From the NCBI GenBank assembly GCA_040384865.1, contig JAZKIM010000003.1, forward strand, positions 124,001 to 188,000: DNA of 64,000 nucleotides, given 5' to 3'. Under the pieces are notes generated by a model. The model was given only the letters and a program-made list of their open reading frames with translations, did not search any database and was not told the DNA's origin. Positions within the stretch are counted from its first letter, which is position 1. Every line of letters starts with the position of its first letter. Position numbers and translations under genes: made by a program. The stretch comes from JBDKLC01 sp040384865. Lineage in GTDB: Bacteria > Patescibacteriota > Minisyncoccia > Phycocordibacterales > CAIZLB01. This document shows, piece by piece, positions 17,120-25,228 of the stretch.

Positions 17120-17706
17120 ATGAAAATAGGTCCAAAATACAAAATAGCTCGACGACTCGGTGCTCCGATCTTCGAAAAAACACAGACACAGAAGTTCAAA
17201 GCTCAGTCTGAGGGTGCAAAGCCTACCGGAAAGCGTGGAGGTATGATGAAGAGCGACTTCGGTCGCCAGATGATCGAGAAACAGAAAGCTCGATTTACTT
17301 ATGGTATCTCTGAAAAGCAGTTTTCTACATACGTAAAAAAGGTTATTGAATCTAAGTCTCATGCTCCTAAGAATGAAGTATTTGTTGCACTCGAAACTCG
17401 TCTTGATAACGTAGTTGCAAAGCTTGGTATTGTTACAACTCGACGACATGCCCGACAAGTAGTATCTCACGGACACATTCTTGTTAACGGACGGAAGGTA
17501 ACAGTGCCTTCATATACAGTTCGCGTAGGCGACTTAGTTTCTGTTCGAGAAGGCAGCAAATCAACAGTGATCTTCAAGGAGTTTGACGCGAAGATCAAGG
17601 AAATTCAGACTCCATTGTGNNNNNNNNNNTACTCAAGATGCCAACAATTGAAGGTCAGGATCTTCTGTTTGATTTGGGCGCCGTAATCGAGTTTTATAAG
17701 CGATAG
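17120..17706 (+). CDS. rpsD: 30S ribosomal protein uS4, interrupted by a scaffold gap
   Basis: Primary 16S rRNA-binding and assembly protein. The body is clear: KYKIARRLGAPIFEKTQTQK, a zinc-free N-terminus, the S4 RNA-binding domain LETRLDNVVAKLGI ... RHARQVVSHGHILVNGRKV. A run of ten N interrupts the last part. Reading straight through gives a false ending, but in the next frame the sequence after the gap reads KMPTIEGQDLLFDLGAVIEFYKR and stops at 17704-17706, the normal uS4 end. The real gap length must therefore be 2 modulo 3. From the family length roughly 30 bases are missing. Confidence 0.96.
17620..17629. other. Scaffold gap (10 N) inside rpsD
   Basis: Ten N after the codon pair for TP-L-W. 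The downstream uS4 tail is in a different frame, which shows that ten is a placeholder and not the true length. Confidence 0.95.
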
Positions 17707-17731
17707 TATTGTAAATTTTAATATATATTTT

Positions 17732-18706
17732 ATGTCTGAAACTACTATTGTATTGCCATCAAAGCCACGAGTGATTGAAGAAAATGCCACCCAGGGCCGA
17801 TATGAAATTGACGGTCTTTATCCTGGATACGGTCATACCCTCGGTAACTCACTTCGACGAATTATTCTCTCGTCTCTTCCTGGTGCCGCTATAACCGGCG
17901 TCAAAATGGAAGGTGTAAGTCATGAATTCTCAACCATCAAAGGAGTTAAAGAAGATGTCATCACTATTCTTCTTAACCTCAAGAAGGTTCGATTCTCAAT
18001 GGCTACTGAAGAAGGCCAAACTCTTACTCTTAAGGTAAAAGGTGCGAAGAAGATCACTGCAGCGGATATCAAGATCCCTGGTCAAATCACTCTTGCAAAT
18101 CCAGACCAGCATATTGCAACTATCACTGATAAAGATGCAGAGATCGACATGGAAATCACCGTTGAAAAAGGAATAGGCTATGTACCGAAAGAAGTAATTC
18201 AGAAAGAACGAGTTGAAATCGGCTCTATCGCTCTTGATGCTGCTTTCTCTCCAATTCTTCAGGCTAATTACGACGTAGAACAGATGCGAGTTGGTGATCG
18301 AACAGATTTCAACAAGCTTCGAATGTTCATTCAGACAGATGGAACGATCACTCCTCACGAGGCGTTTGAAAAGTCTATCGAAATAATGATCACACAGCTT
18401 AAGGCTATCATTGGCTTCAAGGAGACAGAATCTGACATTATTCATCCTTCAAACGAGACTTCTTCAGAAGCCCCTGCTTCAAACGAGAACAAAGAAGCGC
18501 TTGATGACGTCTTGAAAACTCGTCTCGAGACCCTGGACATCTCACAGCGAACCATGAACGCTCTTGTCAACGCTAACGTTCGAACTGTCGGAGGCCTTAT
18601 CCGAAAGAAGGAGAAAGATATTCTCGATATCGAAGGGTTAGGTTCAAAAGGACTCGATGAAATCAAGGGAATACTAGAAGCGCTTGGCTTATCACTCAAA
18701 GCGTAG
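17732..18706 (+). CDS. rpoA: DNA-directed RNA polymerase subunit alpha
   Basis: A 324-residue alpha subunit that dimerises to seed polymerase assembly. The N-terminal domain shows GHTLGNSLRRIILSSLPGAA, VSHEFSTIKGVKEDV and YDVEQMRVGDRTDFNKL. After an acidic linker (about 236-262) comes the C-terminal domain with the helix-hairpin-helix LGSKGLDEIKGILEALGLSL used for contacts with UP elements and activators. The position between rpsD and rplQ is the classical alpha operon order. Confidence 0.98.
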   Translation: MSETTIVLPSKPRVIEENATQGRYEIDGLYPGYGHTLGNSLRRIILSSLPGAAITGVKMEGVSHEFSTIKGVKEDVITILLNLKKVRFSMATEEGQTLTLKVKGAKKITAADIKIPGQITLANPDQHIATITDKDAEIDMEITVEKGIGYVPKEVIQKERVEIGSIALDAAFSPILQANYDVEQMRVGDRTDFNKLRMFIQTDGTITPHEAFEKSIEIMITQLKAIIGFKETESDIIHPSNETSSEAPASNENKEALDDVLKTRLETLDISQRTMNALVNANVRTVGGLIRKKEKDILDIEGLGSKGLDEIKGILEALGLSLKA

Positions 18707-18733
18707 TATAGTCTTGAAACACTTTTAACGACC

Positions 18734-19084
18734 ATGAGACACCATAATGCAAACCGAAAATTTGGAAGAAAGCGCAATGTGCGACGCGCATTGATGGTGT
18801 CTTTAGCTCGAGAACTTTTTGTTCACGGAAAGATCATTACAACAGACGCTAAGGCTCGAGAGCTTCGTCCGTACGCTGAAAAGCTCATTACTTCTGCTAA
18901 AGAAGGCGGTTCAATCGCTAACCGAAAACTTGCTGGCAAGATGCAGAATAATCCGATTGTCGGAAAACTTGTCAGTATTGTAGGGCCAAAGTATAAGGAT
19001 CGAACAGGCGGATATACTCGAATCACAAAGATGGAACGCCGCATGTCCGATGGCAGTAAAATGGCCGCTATAGAGCTCGTCTAA
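18734..19084 (+). CDS. rplQ: 50S ribosomal protein bL17
   Basis: A 116-residue protein of the large-subunit tunnel exit region. It starts MRHHNANRKFGRKRNVRRAL and contains LFVHGKIITTDAKARELRPYAEKLIT, the standard family core, ending with a short GYTRITKMERR region. It directly follows rpoA. Confidence 0.98.
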   Translation: MRHHNANRKFGRKRNVRRALMVSLARELFVHGKIITTDAKARELRPYAEKLITSAKEGGSIANRKLAGKMQNNPIVGKLVSIVGPKYKDRTGGYTRITKMERRMSDGSKMAAIELV

Positions 19085-19098
19085 TTTTTTAAATTACC

Positions 19099-19446
19099 AT
19101 GATCAAACACGTACTAGACGCAAAAAACAAAAAACTCGGACGAATCGCTTCTGAAGCGGCTAGTATTCTCATGGGTAAGAATACTCCTCAGTTTGCTAAA
19201 AACGTTGCTCCTGAAGTAGAGGTTGAAATCATCAACGCCTCAAAGACTGATATCAACGAGAAGAAAAAACTTGATAAGACATACATCACCTACTCTGGTC
19301 ATCCAGGAGGACAGAAGGAGGAAGAGCTTGGAAAGCTCATAGAACGAAAGGGGATTGCTGAGGTATACAAGCGAGCAGTATACGGTATGCTTCCTGATAA
19401 CAAATTGCGAGCGCGAGCGATGACTAAGCTTACTGTTACAGAATAA
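19099..19446 (+). CDS. rplM: 50S ribosomal protein uL13, short form
   Basis: A 115-residue protein; E. coli uL13 has 142. It begins at the HVLDAKNKKLGRIASEAASI segment, so the usual N-terminal ~15 residues are missing. KTYITYSGHPGGQKEEELGKL and KRAVYGMLPDNKLRARAMTKL are intact. It pairs with rpsI 13 bases downstream, the conserved L13-S9 couple. Confidence 0.97.
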   Translation: MIKHVLDAKNKKLGRIASEAASILMGKNTPQFAKNVAPEVEVEIINASKTDINEKKKLDKTYITYSGHPGGQKEEELGKLIERKGIAEVYKRAVYGMLPDNKLRARAMTKLTVTE

Positions 19447-19459
19447 TATTTTAAATAAA

Positions 19460-19864
19460 ATGACCGCAGAAAAAACACAATACATTGAAGCAGTAGGACG
19501 ACGAAAAACAGCGATTGCGCGTGTTCGCATTACTCCTGCAGCAAAGCAGTCAATCCGAGTGAACGATAAGGAAATGGCTGAATATTTCAAAACAGCAGAA
19601 CTTCAGCGAATGGCTCTTGAATCAATGGAGAAGTCAGGTGTTGCTCAGAAGTTCTCTATCAGCGCAAAGCTCATCGGTGGAGGTATCAGTTCTCAGGCTG
19701 AAGCTGTACGCCTCGGTGTTGCACGATGTCTTGAGAAGTTTGATGGAACTCTCCGTACTATTCTTAAAAAAGAAGGATTCCTTACTCGAGACCAGCGAGC
19801 AGTTGAACGAAAGAAACCGGGATTGAAGAAGGCACGAAAGCGACCAACTTGGTCAAAGCGATAG
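19460..19864 (+). CDS. rpsI: 30S ribosomal protein uS9
   Basis: A 134-residue head protein whose C-terminal tail reaches the P-site tRNA. Motifs are YIEAVGRRKTAIARVRI, GGGISSQAEAVRLGVAR and the terminal RKKPGLKKARKRPTWSKR. It is the last gene of the cluster and is followed within ten bases by a terminator. Confidence 0.98.
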   Translation: MTAEKTQYIEAVGRRKTAIARVRITPAAKQSIRVNDKEMAEYFKTAELQRMALESMEKSGVAQKFSISAKLIGGGISSQAEAVRLGVARCLEKFDGTLRTILKKEGFLTRDQRAVERKKPGLKKARKRPTWSKR

Positions 19865-19871
19865 TAACATT

Positions 19872-19893
19872 GCCCCGAAAGGGGCTTTTGTTT
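19872..19893 (+). terminator. Terminator of the ribosomal protein cluster
   Basis: GCCCC and GGGGC form a short GC stem with a GAAA loop (19872-19885), followed by TTTTGTTT. Confidence 0.85.
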
Positions 19894-19895
19894 AG

Positions 19896-19936
19896 GTAAA
19901 GAGAAACCGCCGACGCTGTGGTTGGCGTCGGCGGTT
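19896..19936 (-). terminator. Terminator of the minus-strand secreted-protein gene
   Basis: A perfect 12-bp inverted repeat (19905-19916 with 19925-19936, arms AACCGCCGACGC) has an eight-base loop. On the minus strand a T-rich stretch (TTTCTCTTT) follows. Together with the plus terminator next to it, the two converging units are insulated. Confidence 0.75.
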
Positions 19937-19958
19937 GAAGTCTGTAAGACTGGCGGAT

Positions 19959-20441
19959 CTACTTTTGAACCTCGACAGGGGCTGCCGGAGTAATGGGGTC
20001 GATGTTAAGGATGGCTCCGTGTTCGAGGACTTCGATCACCGTGATCTTGATAGCTTTCCGAAAGCCGCCCTTGTTATCCAGACTGTCGGAAATGGTGAAT
20101 GAATCACCGGCTCCCAGAAGTGGAAAGGTGATTGCTGTTGCATATTTCACGAACTCGGTGGTGGAAATAGTGACATGGGCAAGGGTGCTGCGACTGAGAA
20201 GCACCTGCGAGACTCCGTCTTTTGTGATCACCCCGGCAATCCGTACCTCGGTATAGGAAGAGACTTGGCCATCTTCTTGGGATTGCTGCATCAGGATATC
20301 GCCGACGAAGAACGTCTTTTTCTGGGCTGTCGGCGGCTGCGTTGCTTGGGCGATCGTCCACGAGATCGGTTTTTCTTCAGCGTGGACAGCGAAGAAGGGG
20401 AAGGTGATCATCGCAAAAAGCGCGATAGCGGATTTTTTCAT
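19959..20441 (-). CDS. Putative secreted protein, 160 aa
   Basis: An exported protein of unknown function. It has a clear signal peptide (MKKSAIALFAMITFPFFAVHA, cleavage probably after AHA-like VHA) and then a beta-rich domain of about 135 residues without cysteines. I chose ATG 20441; a TTG six codons earlier is possible. The gene points against its neighbours, is noticeably GC-richer, and has a long leader and a 12-bp GC-rich terminator, which suggests recent acquisition as a single-gene unit. Confidence 0.65.
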   Translation of the reverse strand: MKKSAIALFAMITFPFFAVHAEEKPISWTIAQATQPPTAQKKTFFVGDILMQQSQEDGQVSSYTEVRIAGVITKDGVSQVLLSRSTLAHVTISTTEFVKYATAITFPLLGAGDSFTISDSLDNKGGFRKAIKITVIEVLEHGAILNIDPITPAAPVEVQK

Positions 20442-20480
20442 AGGATTGTTTAGTTGCAAAGAACCTCTTTTCTCTCTCCA

Positions 20481-20510
20481 ACTGAGAGCAAAGAGGCTCT
20501 CAGTTTTTTA
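20481..20510 (+). terminator. Plus-strand intrinsic terminator before grpE
   Basis: A nine-bp perfect stem (ACTGAGAGC at 20481-20489 with GCTCTCAGT at 20496-20504) is followed by TTTTTTA. It lies in the leader of the opposite-strand gene and would stop read-through from the ribosomal cluster before grpE. Confidence 0.65.
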
Positions 20511-20601
20511 TTAGTAAGGCGAGGAACGCGGGTATGACGTGTTAGACACGTTAACCAGGCCTGAAAAGCATAGTACAATAAATACATGCAAAGTCAATAT
20601 C

Positions 20602-20630
20602 TTGCATCTCGCTCATTAAATCACTACAAT
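20602..20630 (+). promoter_or_regulatory. Promoter of grpE
   Basis: TTGCAT at 20602-20607, 17 bases, TACAAT at 20625-20630. The expected start near 20637 is three bases before ATG 20640 and excludes the upstream in-frame ATG at 20586. No CIRCE operator is visible. Confidence 0.7.
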
Positions 20631-20639
20631 TGCCTACAC

Positions 20640-21242
20640 ATGACAGATGAACTTAACAAAGATTTGAGTCAGGAGCTGGAAGAAGACAATATTGAGATTG
20701 AACCGACAAATGGTTCTGACGACATTCTCGTTGATGAGGATGCAGAACTATCAACAGGAGAAGTGGTAAAGAAACTTCGAGAAAAAATTAAAGTTGCGGT
20801 AGAGGAAAAGCAAAAATATCTCGATAGTTGGCAGCGAGACAAAGCTGAATTCATTAATGCTCGAAAGCGTGATGAGGAATCAAAGAAGGAATATGTTCGT
20901 TTTGCCACTGAAAAGTTTGCTGAAGATATTCTTCCAATCCTCGATGCTTTTGATATGGCTATCGGCAGCAAAGAATCATGGGAAAGTGCTCCTGCTGAAT
21001 GGCGAAAAGGTGTTGAGACAATATATCAGCAGCTTGTTGGTGCCTTAGCTAAACATGAAGTGATTCCGTTCGGTGCTATAGGAGAGGCCTTTGACCCTAA
21101 TTTCTATCACTCCATAGCCCTTGTTCCAACTGAAAACAAGGCTCAAGATCACGCAGTTGCGGAAATCTTACAGAAGGGATATAAATTAAAGGATAAGGTG
21201 CTTCGCCCTGCGCTTGTAAAAGTTTTCGAGGCAGAGGTTTAA
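20640..21242 (+). CDS. grpE: Nucleotide exchange factor GrpE
   Basis: A 200-residue cofactor that releases ADP from DnaK. An acidic N-terminus is followed by the long dimer helix (KIKVAVEEKQKYLDSWQRDKAEF) and the beta domain with the family motif HEVIPFGAIGEAFDPNFYHS. The start at 20640 is set by the promoter. dnaK follows after one small gene and dnaJ after that. Confidence 0.95.
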   Translation: MTDELNKDLSQELEEDNIEIEPTNGSDDILVDEDAELSTGEVVKKLREKIKVAVEEKQKYLDSWQRDKAEFINARKRDEESKKEYVRFATEKFAEDILPILDAFDMAIGSKESWESAPAEWRKGVETIYQQLVGALAKHEVIPFGAIGEAFDPNFYHSIALVPTENKAQDHAVAEILQKGYKLKDKVLRPALVKVFEAEV

Positions 21243-21283
21243 GGAATCCTTAACTAAATTGTGATACACAGCTTAAAGCTACT

Positions 21284-21682
21284 ATGAACATTATAAAACG
21301 CGACAATCAAAGAGCGGTCATCCACTTATCAAGAGTCTCTGGAAGTGACGTGTTTTTGGTACGCGCCTTGGTTTTTACACAAATATACAATGGCTCATAT
21401 ACTTCGCACCTCATAGGTATTAAGCGTATAAACGCAGAGGAGGCTGCGGATCTACGCAAAAAAACTAACACACTCGCTCAATACAGTATTACGCTCATAG
21501 ATGCAGACGCTACGGCGGCTGAAATTATCGTTGCCACAACACTTCTTGGCATTTCAAAACCTACCGTATCAAATGATGCAGTGGAAAAAGCTATTGATGT
21601 AATTCCATCTCCATATGCTTCGAAGGTAGAGATACTCGCGGCTTTCCTTACATCACAAAAAACCAGAGCACCGACTCGTTAA
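21284..21682 (+). CDS. Hypothetical protein, 132 aa, between grpE and dnaK
   Basis: I do not recognise the family. It is a soluble protein with a beta-rich first half (RAVIHLSRVSGSDVFLVRAL) and a helical second half, without cysteines. It interrupts the usual grpE-dnaK pair and has the local codon use, so it is probably expressed. The end of the gene overlaps the first arm of the inverted repeat that precedes dnaK. Confidence 0.55.
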   Translation: MNIIKRDNQRAVIHLSRVSGSDVFLVRALVFTQIYNGSYTSHLIGIKRINAEEAADLRKKTNTLAQYSITLIDADATAAEIIVATTLLGISKPTVSNDAVEKAIDVIPSPYASKVEILAAFLTSQKTRAPTR

Positions 21683-21710
21683 AGATTTACTGGATTCTTA
21701 TAAATCTTTA
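21680..21710 (+). promoter_or_regulatory. Inverted repeat upstream of dnaK
   Basis: TAAAGATTTA (21680-21689) and TAAATCTTTA (21701-21710) form a perfect ten-bp inverted repeat with an 11-base spacer, ending 13 bases before ATG of dnaK. The left arm includes the stop codon of the preceding gene. It is a possible operator or leader hairpin; a T-run for a terminator is lacking. Confidence 0.5.
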
Positions 21711-21723
21711 ACTTAATTTCACT

Positions 21724-23622
21724 ATGGCTAAAATTATCGGTATCGACTTAGGTACCACAAACTCAGCAGTCGCAATCATGGAAGCCGGGGAACCAAAAAT
21801 CCTTGAGAACGCGGAGGGAGCACGAACCACCCCGTCAATTGTTGCAATCTCAAAGACGAATGAACGTCTTGTAGGTCTCTTGGCAAAACGTCAGGCTGTT
21901 ACCAATCCAAAGAATACCGTCTTCGGCATTAAGCGTTTCATCGGGCACAGCTTCGAAGAGACAGGTGTTCAACAGGATATGAAGACCATTCCTTACGAAG
22001 TGGCAAAGGCTGATAACGGCGGTGTAAAGGTAAAACTTTCTGAAAAATTCTATTCACCGGAAGAAATTTCAGCCATGATTCTTACCAAGCTGAAGAACGA
22101 CGCAGAAGCGAAGCTTGGCGAGAAGATCACGGAGGCAATCATTACCGTGCCTGCATACTTTAATGACTCACAGAGACAGGCGACCAAAGATGCCGGCAAA
22201 ATTGCTGGTCTTGATGTAAAGCGAATCATTAATGAACCAACAGCGGCAGCGCTTGCATACGGATTCAACAAAAAGAAGGATGAGAAAATCGCCGTCTTCG
22301 ACTTTGGAGGTGGTACTTTTGACATCTCCATCCTTGAAGTAGGAGATGATGTAGTAGAAGTAAAGGCAACTGATGGCGATCACCGACTTGGAGGTCGAGA
22401 TATCGACTACAAGCTCCTTAATTGGATCGCAGACGAGTTTAAGAAGGAAAGTGGAGTGGATGTCCATGGCGATGCTCTTGCTATGCAGCGACTCGATGAA
22501 GCCGCAGAAAAGGCAAAAATAGAACTCTCTACGGCTAATGAGACTGAAATAAATATTCCATTCCTCACTTCAAACTCATCAGGCCCTATTCACTTCGCTA
22601 AGAAGATTTCCCGAGCAAAGCTTGAAGAGCTTGCTGATGAATTCCTAGACAGAGCGATGCAAATCACCAAGCGTGCGCTCGAAGCGTCTCCATTTAAGGT
22701 TGCAGACATTCAGGAAGTCATTCTCGTTGGAGGTCAGACTAGAATGCCAAAGATTCAGCAGCTTGTAAAAGATTTCTTTGGACGTGAACCGAACAAATCT
22801 ATCAATCCTGATGAAGTAGTGGCCCTCGGTGCGGCAATTCAAGGAGGTATCATCGGTGGTGACGTAAAAGATATTCTTCTTCTTGACGTCATTCCACTAT
22901 CTCTCGGCATTGAAACTATGGGAAATGTGGCAACAAAACTCATTGAGAAAAACACCACTATTCCTACTTCACGCTCACAGGTATTCTCAACAGCAGCTGA
23001 TAACCAACAGTCGGTGGAAATTCACATCGTCCAGGGTGAAAGAGCAATGGCTAGAGATAATAAGTCCTTAGGCCGATTTATTCTTGACGGTATTCCACCA
23101 GCCCCAAGAGGTATGCCACAGGTAGAAGTGACTTTTGACGTCGATGCCAATGGAATCTTAAATGTAAAAGCAAAAGACAAGGCATCAAACAAAGAGCAAT
23201 CAATCCGTATTGAAGCAAGCTCAGGTCTTTCTAAGGATGATATCGAAAAGATGAAAAAGGATGCTGAAGCTCACGAGGTTGAAGACAAGAAGAAAAAGGA
23301 AGAGGTTGAAATCAAAAACCTTGCGGAACAAATGATTTACACAGCTGAAAAAGCAGTGAAGGACAACAAGGAGAAGGTTTCAGCAGAGCTTGTTACTTCA
23401 GTTGAAACAAAAATTGCTGCAGCAAAGACAGCAAAAGACGGTACCGACATCGAATCTATTAAAAAAGCGACGGAAGAGCTTTCTGGTGAACTTTCAAAAA
23501 TTGGGGAAGAAATTCAGAAAGCGACAGCGGCTCAAGGTAACGCCTCAACGGATGCTCAGTCTGCTAGTTCTGAAGAAAAAAAAGGAACTGAGGAAAATGT
23601 TCGTGATACAGAGGCTAAATAA
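21724..23622 (+). CDS. dnaK: Chaperone protein DnaK (Hsp70)
   Basis: A 632-residue Hsp70 with an ATPase domain (IGIDLGTTNSAVAIMEAG, IITVPAYFNDSQRQATKDAG, IAVFDFGGGTFDISILE, VGGQTRMP), the linker DVIPLSLGIE, a substrate domain and a C-terminal helical lid with an acidic tail. It folds proteins together with GrpE and DnaJ. Length and motifs are standard. Confidence 0.98.
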   Translation: MAKIIGIDLGTTNSAVAIMEAGEPKILENAEGARTTPSIVAISKTNERLVGLLAKRQAVTNPKNTVFGIKRFIGHSFEETGVQQDMKTIPYEVAKADNGGVKVKLSEKFYSPEEISAMILTKLKNDAEAKLGEKITEAIITVPAYFNDSQRQATKDAGKIAGLDVKRIINEPTAAALAYGFNKKKDEKIAVFDFGGGTFDISILEVGDDVVEVKATDGDHRLGGRDIDYKLLNWIADEFKKESGVDVHGDALAMQRLDEAAEKAKIELSTANETEINIPFLTSNSSGPIHFAKKISRAKLEELADEFLDRAMQITKRALEASPFKVADIQEVILVGGQTRMPKIQQLVKDFFGREPNKSINPDEVVALGAAIQGGIIGGDVKDILLLDVIPLSLGIETMGNVATKLIEKNTTIPTSRSQVFSTAADNQQSVEIHIVQGERAMARDNKSLGRFILDGIPPAPRGMPQVEVTFDVDANGILNVKAKDKASNKEQSIRIEASSGLSKDDIEKMKKDAEAHEVEDKKKKEEVEIKNLAEQMIYTAEKAVKDNKEKVSAELVTSVETKIAAAKTAKDGTDIESIKKATEELSGELSKIGEEIQKATAAQGNASTDAQSASSEEKKGTEENVRDTEAK

Positions 23623-23636
23623 AAACAATTACTTTA

Positions 23637-23711
23637 CCCCCGCAGACTTGTTACAAGTCAGTCGGGGGATGGGGAGCTAAAAGATTTTCGGCACTCCATC
23701 CCGCGACTGAC
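23637..23711 (+). promoter_or_regulatory. Two mutually exclusive hairpins between dnaK and dnaJ
   Basis: Fold A pairs CCCCCG (23637-23642) with CGGGGG (23663-23668), and inside it GACTTG with CAAGTC. Fold B pairs GTCAGTCGGGGGATGG (23657-23672) with CCATCCCGCGACTGAC (23696-23711) at 15 of 16 positions. The two folds share 23657-23668, so only one can form at a time. This is the geometry of an RNA switch or thermosensor. Confidence 0.6.
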
Positions 23712-23725
23712 AATCCAGAAATACT

Positions 23726-23755
23726 AAGGAGCGATTAATGCTTAACTTAATTTAA
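23726..23755 (+). promoter_or_regulatory. Shine-Dalgarno site and five-codon micro-ORF before dnaJ
   Basis: AAGGAG (23726-23731) is one of the few good Shine-Dalgarno sites in the window. Six bases later ATG opens a micro-ORF of five codons (M-L-N-L-I) that stops three bases before ATG of dnaJ. A ribosome finishing it could restart on dnaJ, so this looks like a coupling leader. Confidence 0.5.
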
Positions 23756-23758
23756 CAA

Positions 23759-24655
23759 ATGGCAAAAGACTATTACAAAACACTCGGAGTTGATAAAAAT
23801 GCTTCGAAAGATGAAATAAAAAAGGCCTTTAGAAAATTGGCCCATGAACACCATCCTGACAAAAAAGATGGTAATGCCGATAAGTTCAAAGAGGCGAGCG
23901 AAGCTTACAGTGTACTTTCTGATGATCAGAAGCGTAGTCAGTATGACCAGTTCGGAAGTTCAGGACCTCAAGGATACGGAGGGGGGCAGCCTGGTGGTTT
24001 CGACTTTAACGGTTTTGATTTTTCTCAGTTTGGATTTGGTGGAGGGCAACAAGGATTCGGTCAGGATAGCGTGGAATTTGATCTAGGCGACATACTAGGA
24101 GGTATTTTTGGAGGTGGCCGAAGAGTACGACGCGGTGCAAACATCACGGTCGATGTAGATATTTTATTCAAGGAGTCAGTATTCGGAACAGAAAGACAAA
24201 TTTCATATACAAAATCTTCAACCAAAAAAAAGGAATCCTTTGCTATTAAAATTCCACCTGGAATGGATAGTGGTGAAATGCTTCGGGTTACTGGCAGAGG
24301 CGAAGAGGCTGAAGGAGGCAACCCTGGTGATCTTTTTGTTCGAGTACATGTAAAGGCGGATAAAGCTCTGACAAAAGAGGGGCATAACCTAGTTACTACG
24401 TTTAATATTAAACTTTCAGAAGCGTTGCTTGGTGGGGAACGAACCATTATGTCTCCTGACGGAGATTTAACCGTTAAAATTCCCGAGGGAGTCGCCTCTG
24501 GCGAAACGCTTCGAGTGAGAGGAAAGGGTGTTGCCTTTGATGCAAGTAGAACACATCGAGGTGATCTCCTTATCCATGTTAGGATTGAAATGCCGAAAAA
24601 GCTGAATAAGGAATCAAAGAAGCTCATAGAGCAACTAAAAGAGCAAGGGCTTTAG
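23759..24655 (+). CDS. dnaJ: DnaJ-family co-chaperone without zinc finger
   Basis: A 298-residue Hsp40. The J domain with HPD (HEHHPDKKDGNA) stimulates DnaK ATPase. A Gly/Phe-rich linker spans about residues 68-110, then two C-terminal substrate-binding domains (IKIPPGMDSGEMLRVTGRG and VKIPEGVASGETLRVRGKG). The four CxxCxGxG zinc repeats of classical DnaJ are missing, so it is a type II (CbpA-like) protein, which probably serves as the main DnaJ here given its place after dnaK. Confidence 0.93.
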   Translation: MAKDYYKTLGVDKNASKDEIKKAFRKLAHEHHPDKKDGNADKFKEASEAYSVLSDDQKRSQYDQFGSSGPQGYGGGQPGGFDFNGFDFSQFGFGGGQQGFGQDSVEFDLGDILGGIFGGGRRVRRGANITVDVDILFKESVFGTERQISYTKSSTKKKESFAIKIPPGMDSGEMLRVTGRGEEAEGGNPGDLFVRVHVKADKALTKEGHNLVTTFNIKLSEALLGGERTIMSPDGDLTVKIPEGVASGETLRVRGKGVAFDASRTHRGDLLIHVRIEMPKKLNKESKKLIEQLKEQGL

Positions 24656-24671
24656 TTATATACAGTTACCC

Positions 24672-24701
24672 TGAACAGAGAGGCTAAAATACGTGTATAA
24701 T
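24672..24701 (+). promoter_or_regulatory. Promoter of the 24710 membrane-protein gene
   Basis: TGAACA at 24672-24677, 18 bases, TATAAT at 24696-24701. The start near 24708 would make ATG 24710 nearly leaderless. Confidence 0.6.
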
Positions 24702-24709
24702 ATAAGCAC

Positions 24710-25183
24710 ATGATAAACTTAGTTCTTATTGTTGTCTTTGCAATAACTACAATCTTTGCTTTTTATTTAGGAAAAAGATTTCTTTTTGGTGTCATTACCA
24801 GCTTTTATCCAGCAATTGTGGTATATAAGGCGTTTCCATATATCGACAACGTAATTTTCTTTAAAGATACACCCTTTCAAATATTCCTTTCTCACTTACT
24901 TGTTTATTCTGTCATTTTCTTACCAATATTCTTTGCTGTTCAACGAGTGACCCATTCAAGCGGCAATCGATCTGGACTTATGGCTGTCATAGATTCCTTC
25001 CTACTTTCCATTTCCATTATTGCCCTTAGTCTCGTTCTTACTCTTCATATTCTTCCGGCGCGGGATATTTATAATTTGAATTCCAGCATGCTCCAATTCT
25101 TCAATTCACCCCTCGGATACTTTCTTTCCTTAGCAGTACCGCTTGGAGTGATATTCCATTTGTCTAAACGTTCCTCGTATTAA
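24710..25183 (+). CDS. Polytopic membrane protein of unknown function, 157 aa
   Basis: Four hydrophobic segments are visible, at about residues 2-20, 24-45, 62-82 and 92-115, with a fifth near the C-terminus (LGYFLSLAVPLGVIFHL). This indicates an integral inner-membrane protein. I recognise no family. It forms its own unit, with a consensus -10 box before it and a separate transcription unit after it. Confidence 0.6.
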   Translation: MINLVLIVVFAITTIFAFYLGKRFLFGVITSFYPAIVVYKAFPYIDNVIFFKDTPFQIFLSHLLVYSVIFLPIFFAVQRVTHSSGNRSGLMAVIDSFLLSISIIALSLVLTLHILPARDIYNLNSSMLQFFNSPLGYFLSLAVPLGVIFHLSKRSSY

Positions 25184-25194
25184 AGTGAAAAGGC

Positions 25195-25222
25195 TTGCTA
25201 TTTAAAATATATGTGCTATAAT
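25195..25222 (+). promoter_or_regulatory. Promoter of the 25229-25382 transcript
   Basis: TTGCTA at 25195-25200, 16 bases, TATAAT at 25217-25222 preceded by TGC (extended -10). A strong promoter. Confidence 0.7.
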
Positions 25223-25228
25223 TCCAAT

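Noticed and set aside
20586..20639. Earlier ATG for grpE
   Set aside because: It precedes the -35 box of the grpE promoter and would not be on the mRNA.
24061..24627. Long open frame (188 codons) opposite dnaJ
   Set aside because: Antisense to a clear gene, with low-complexity serine/proline composition that mirrors the dnaJ codons. No promoter or start signal.
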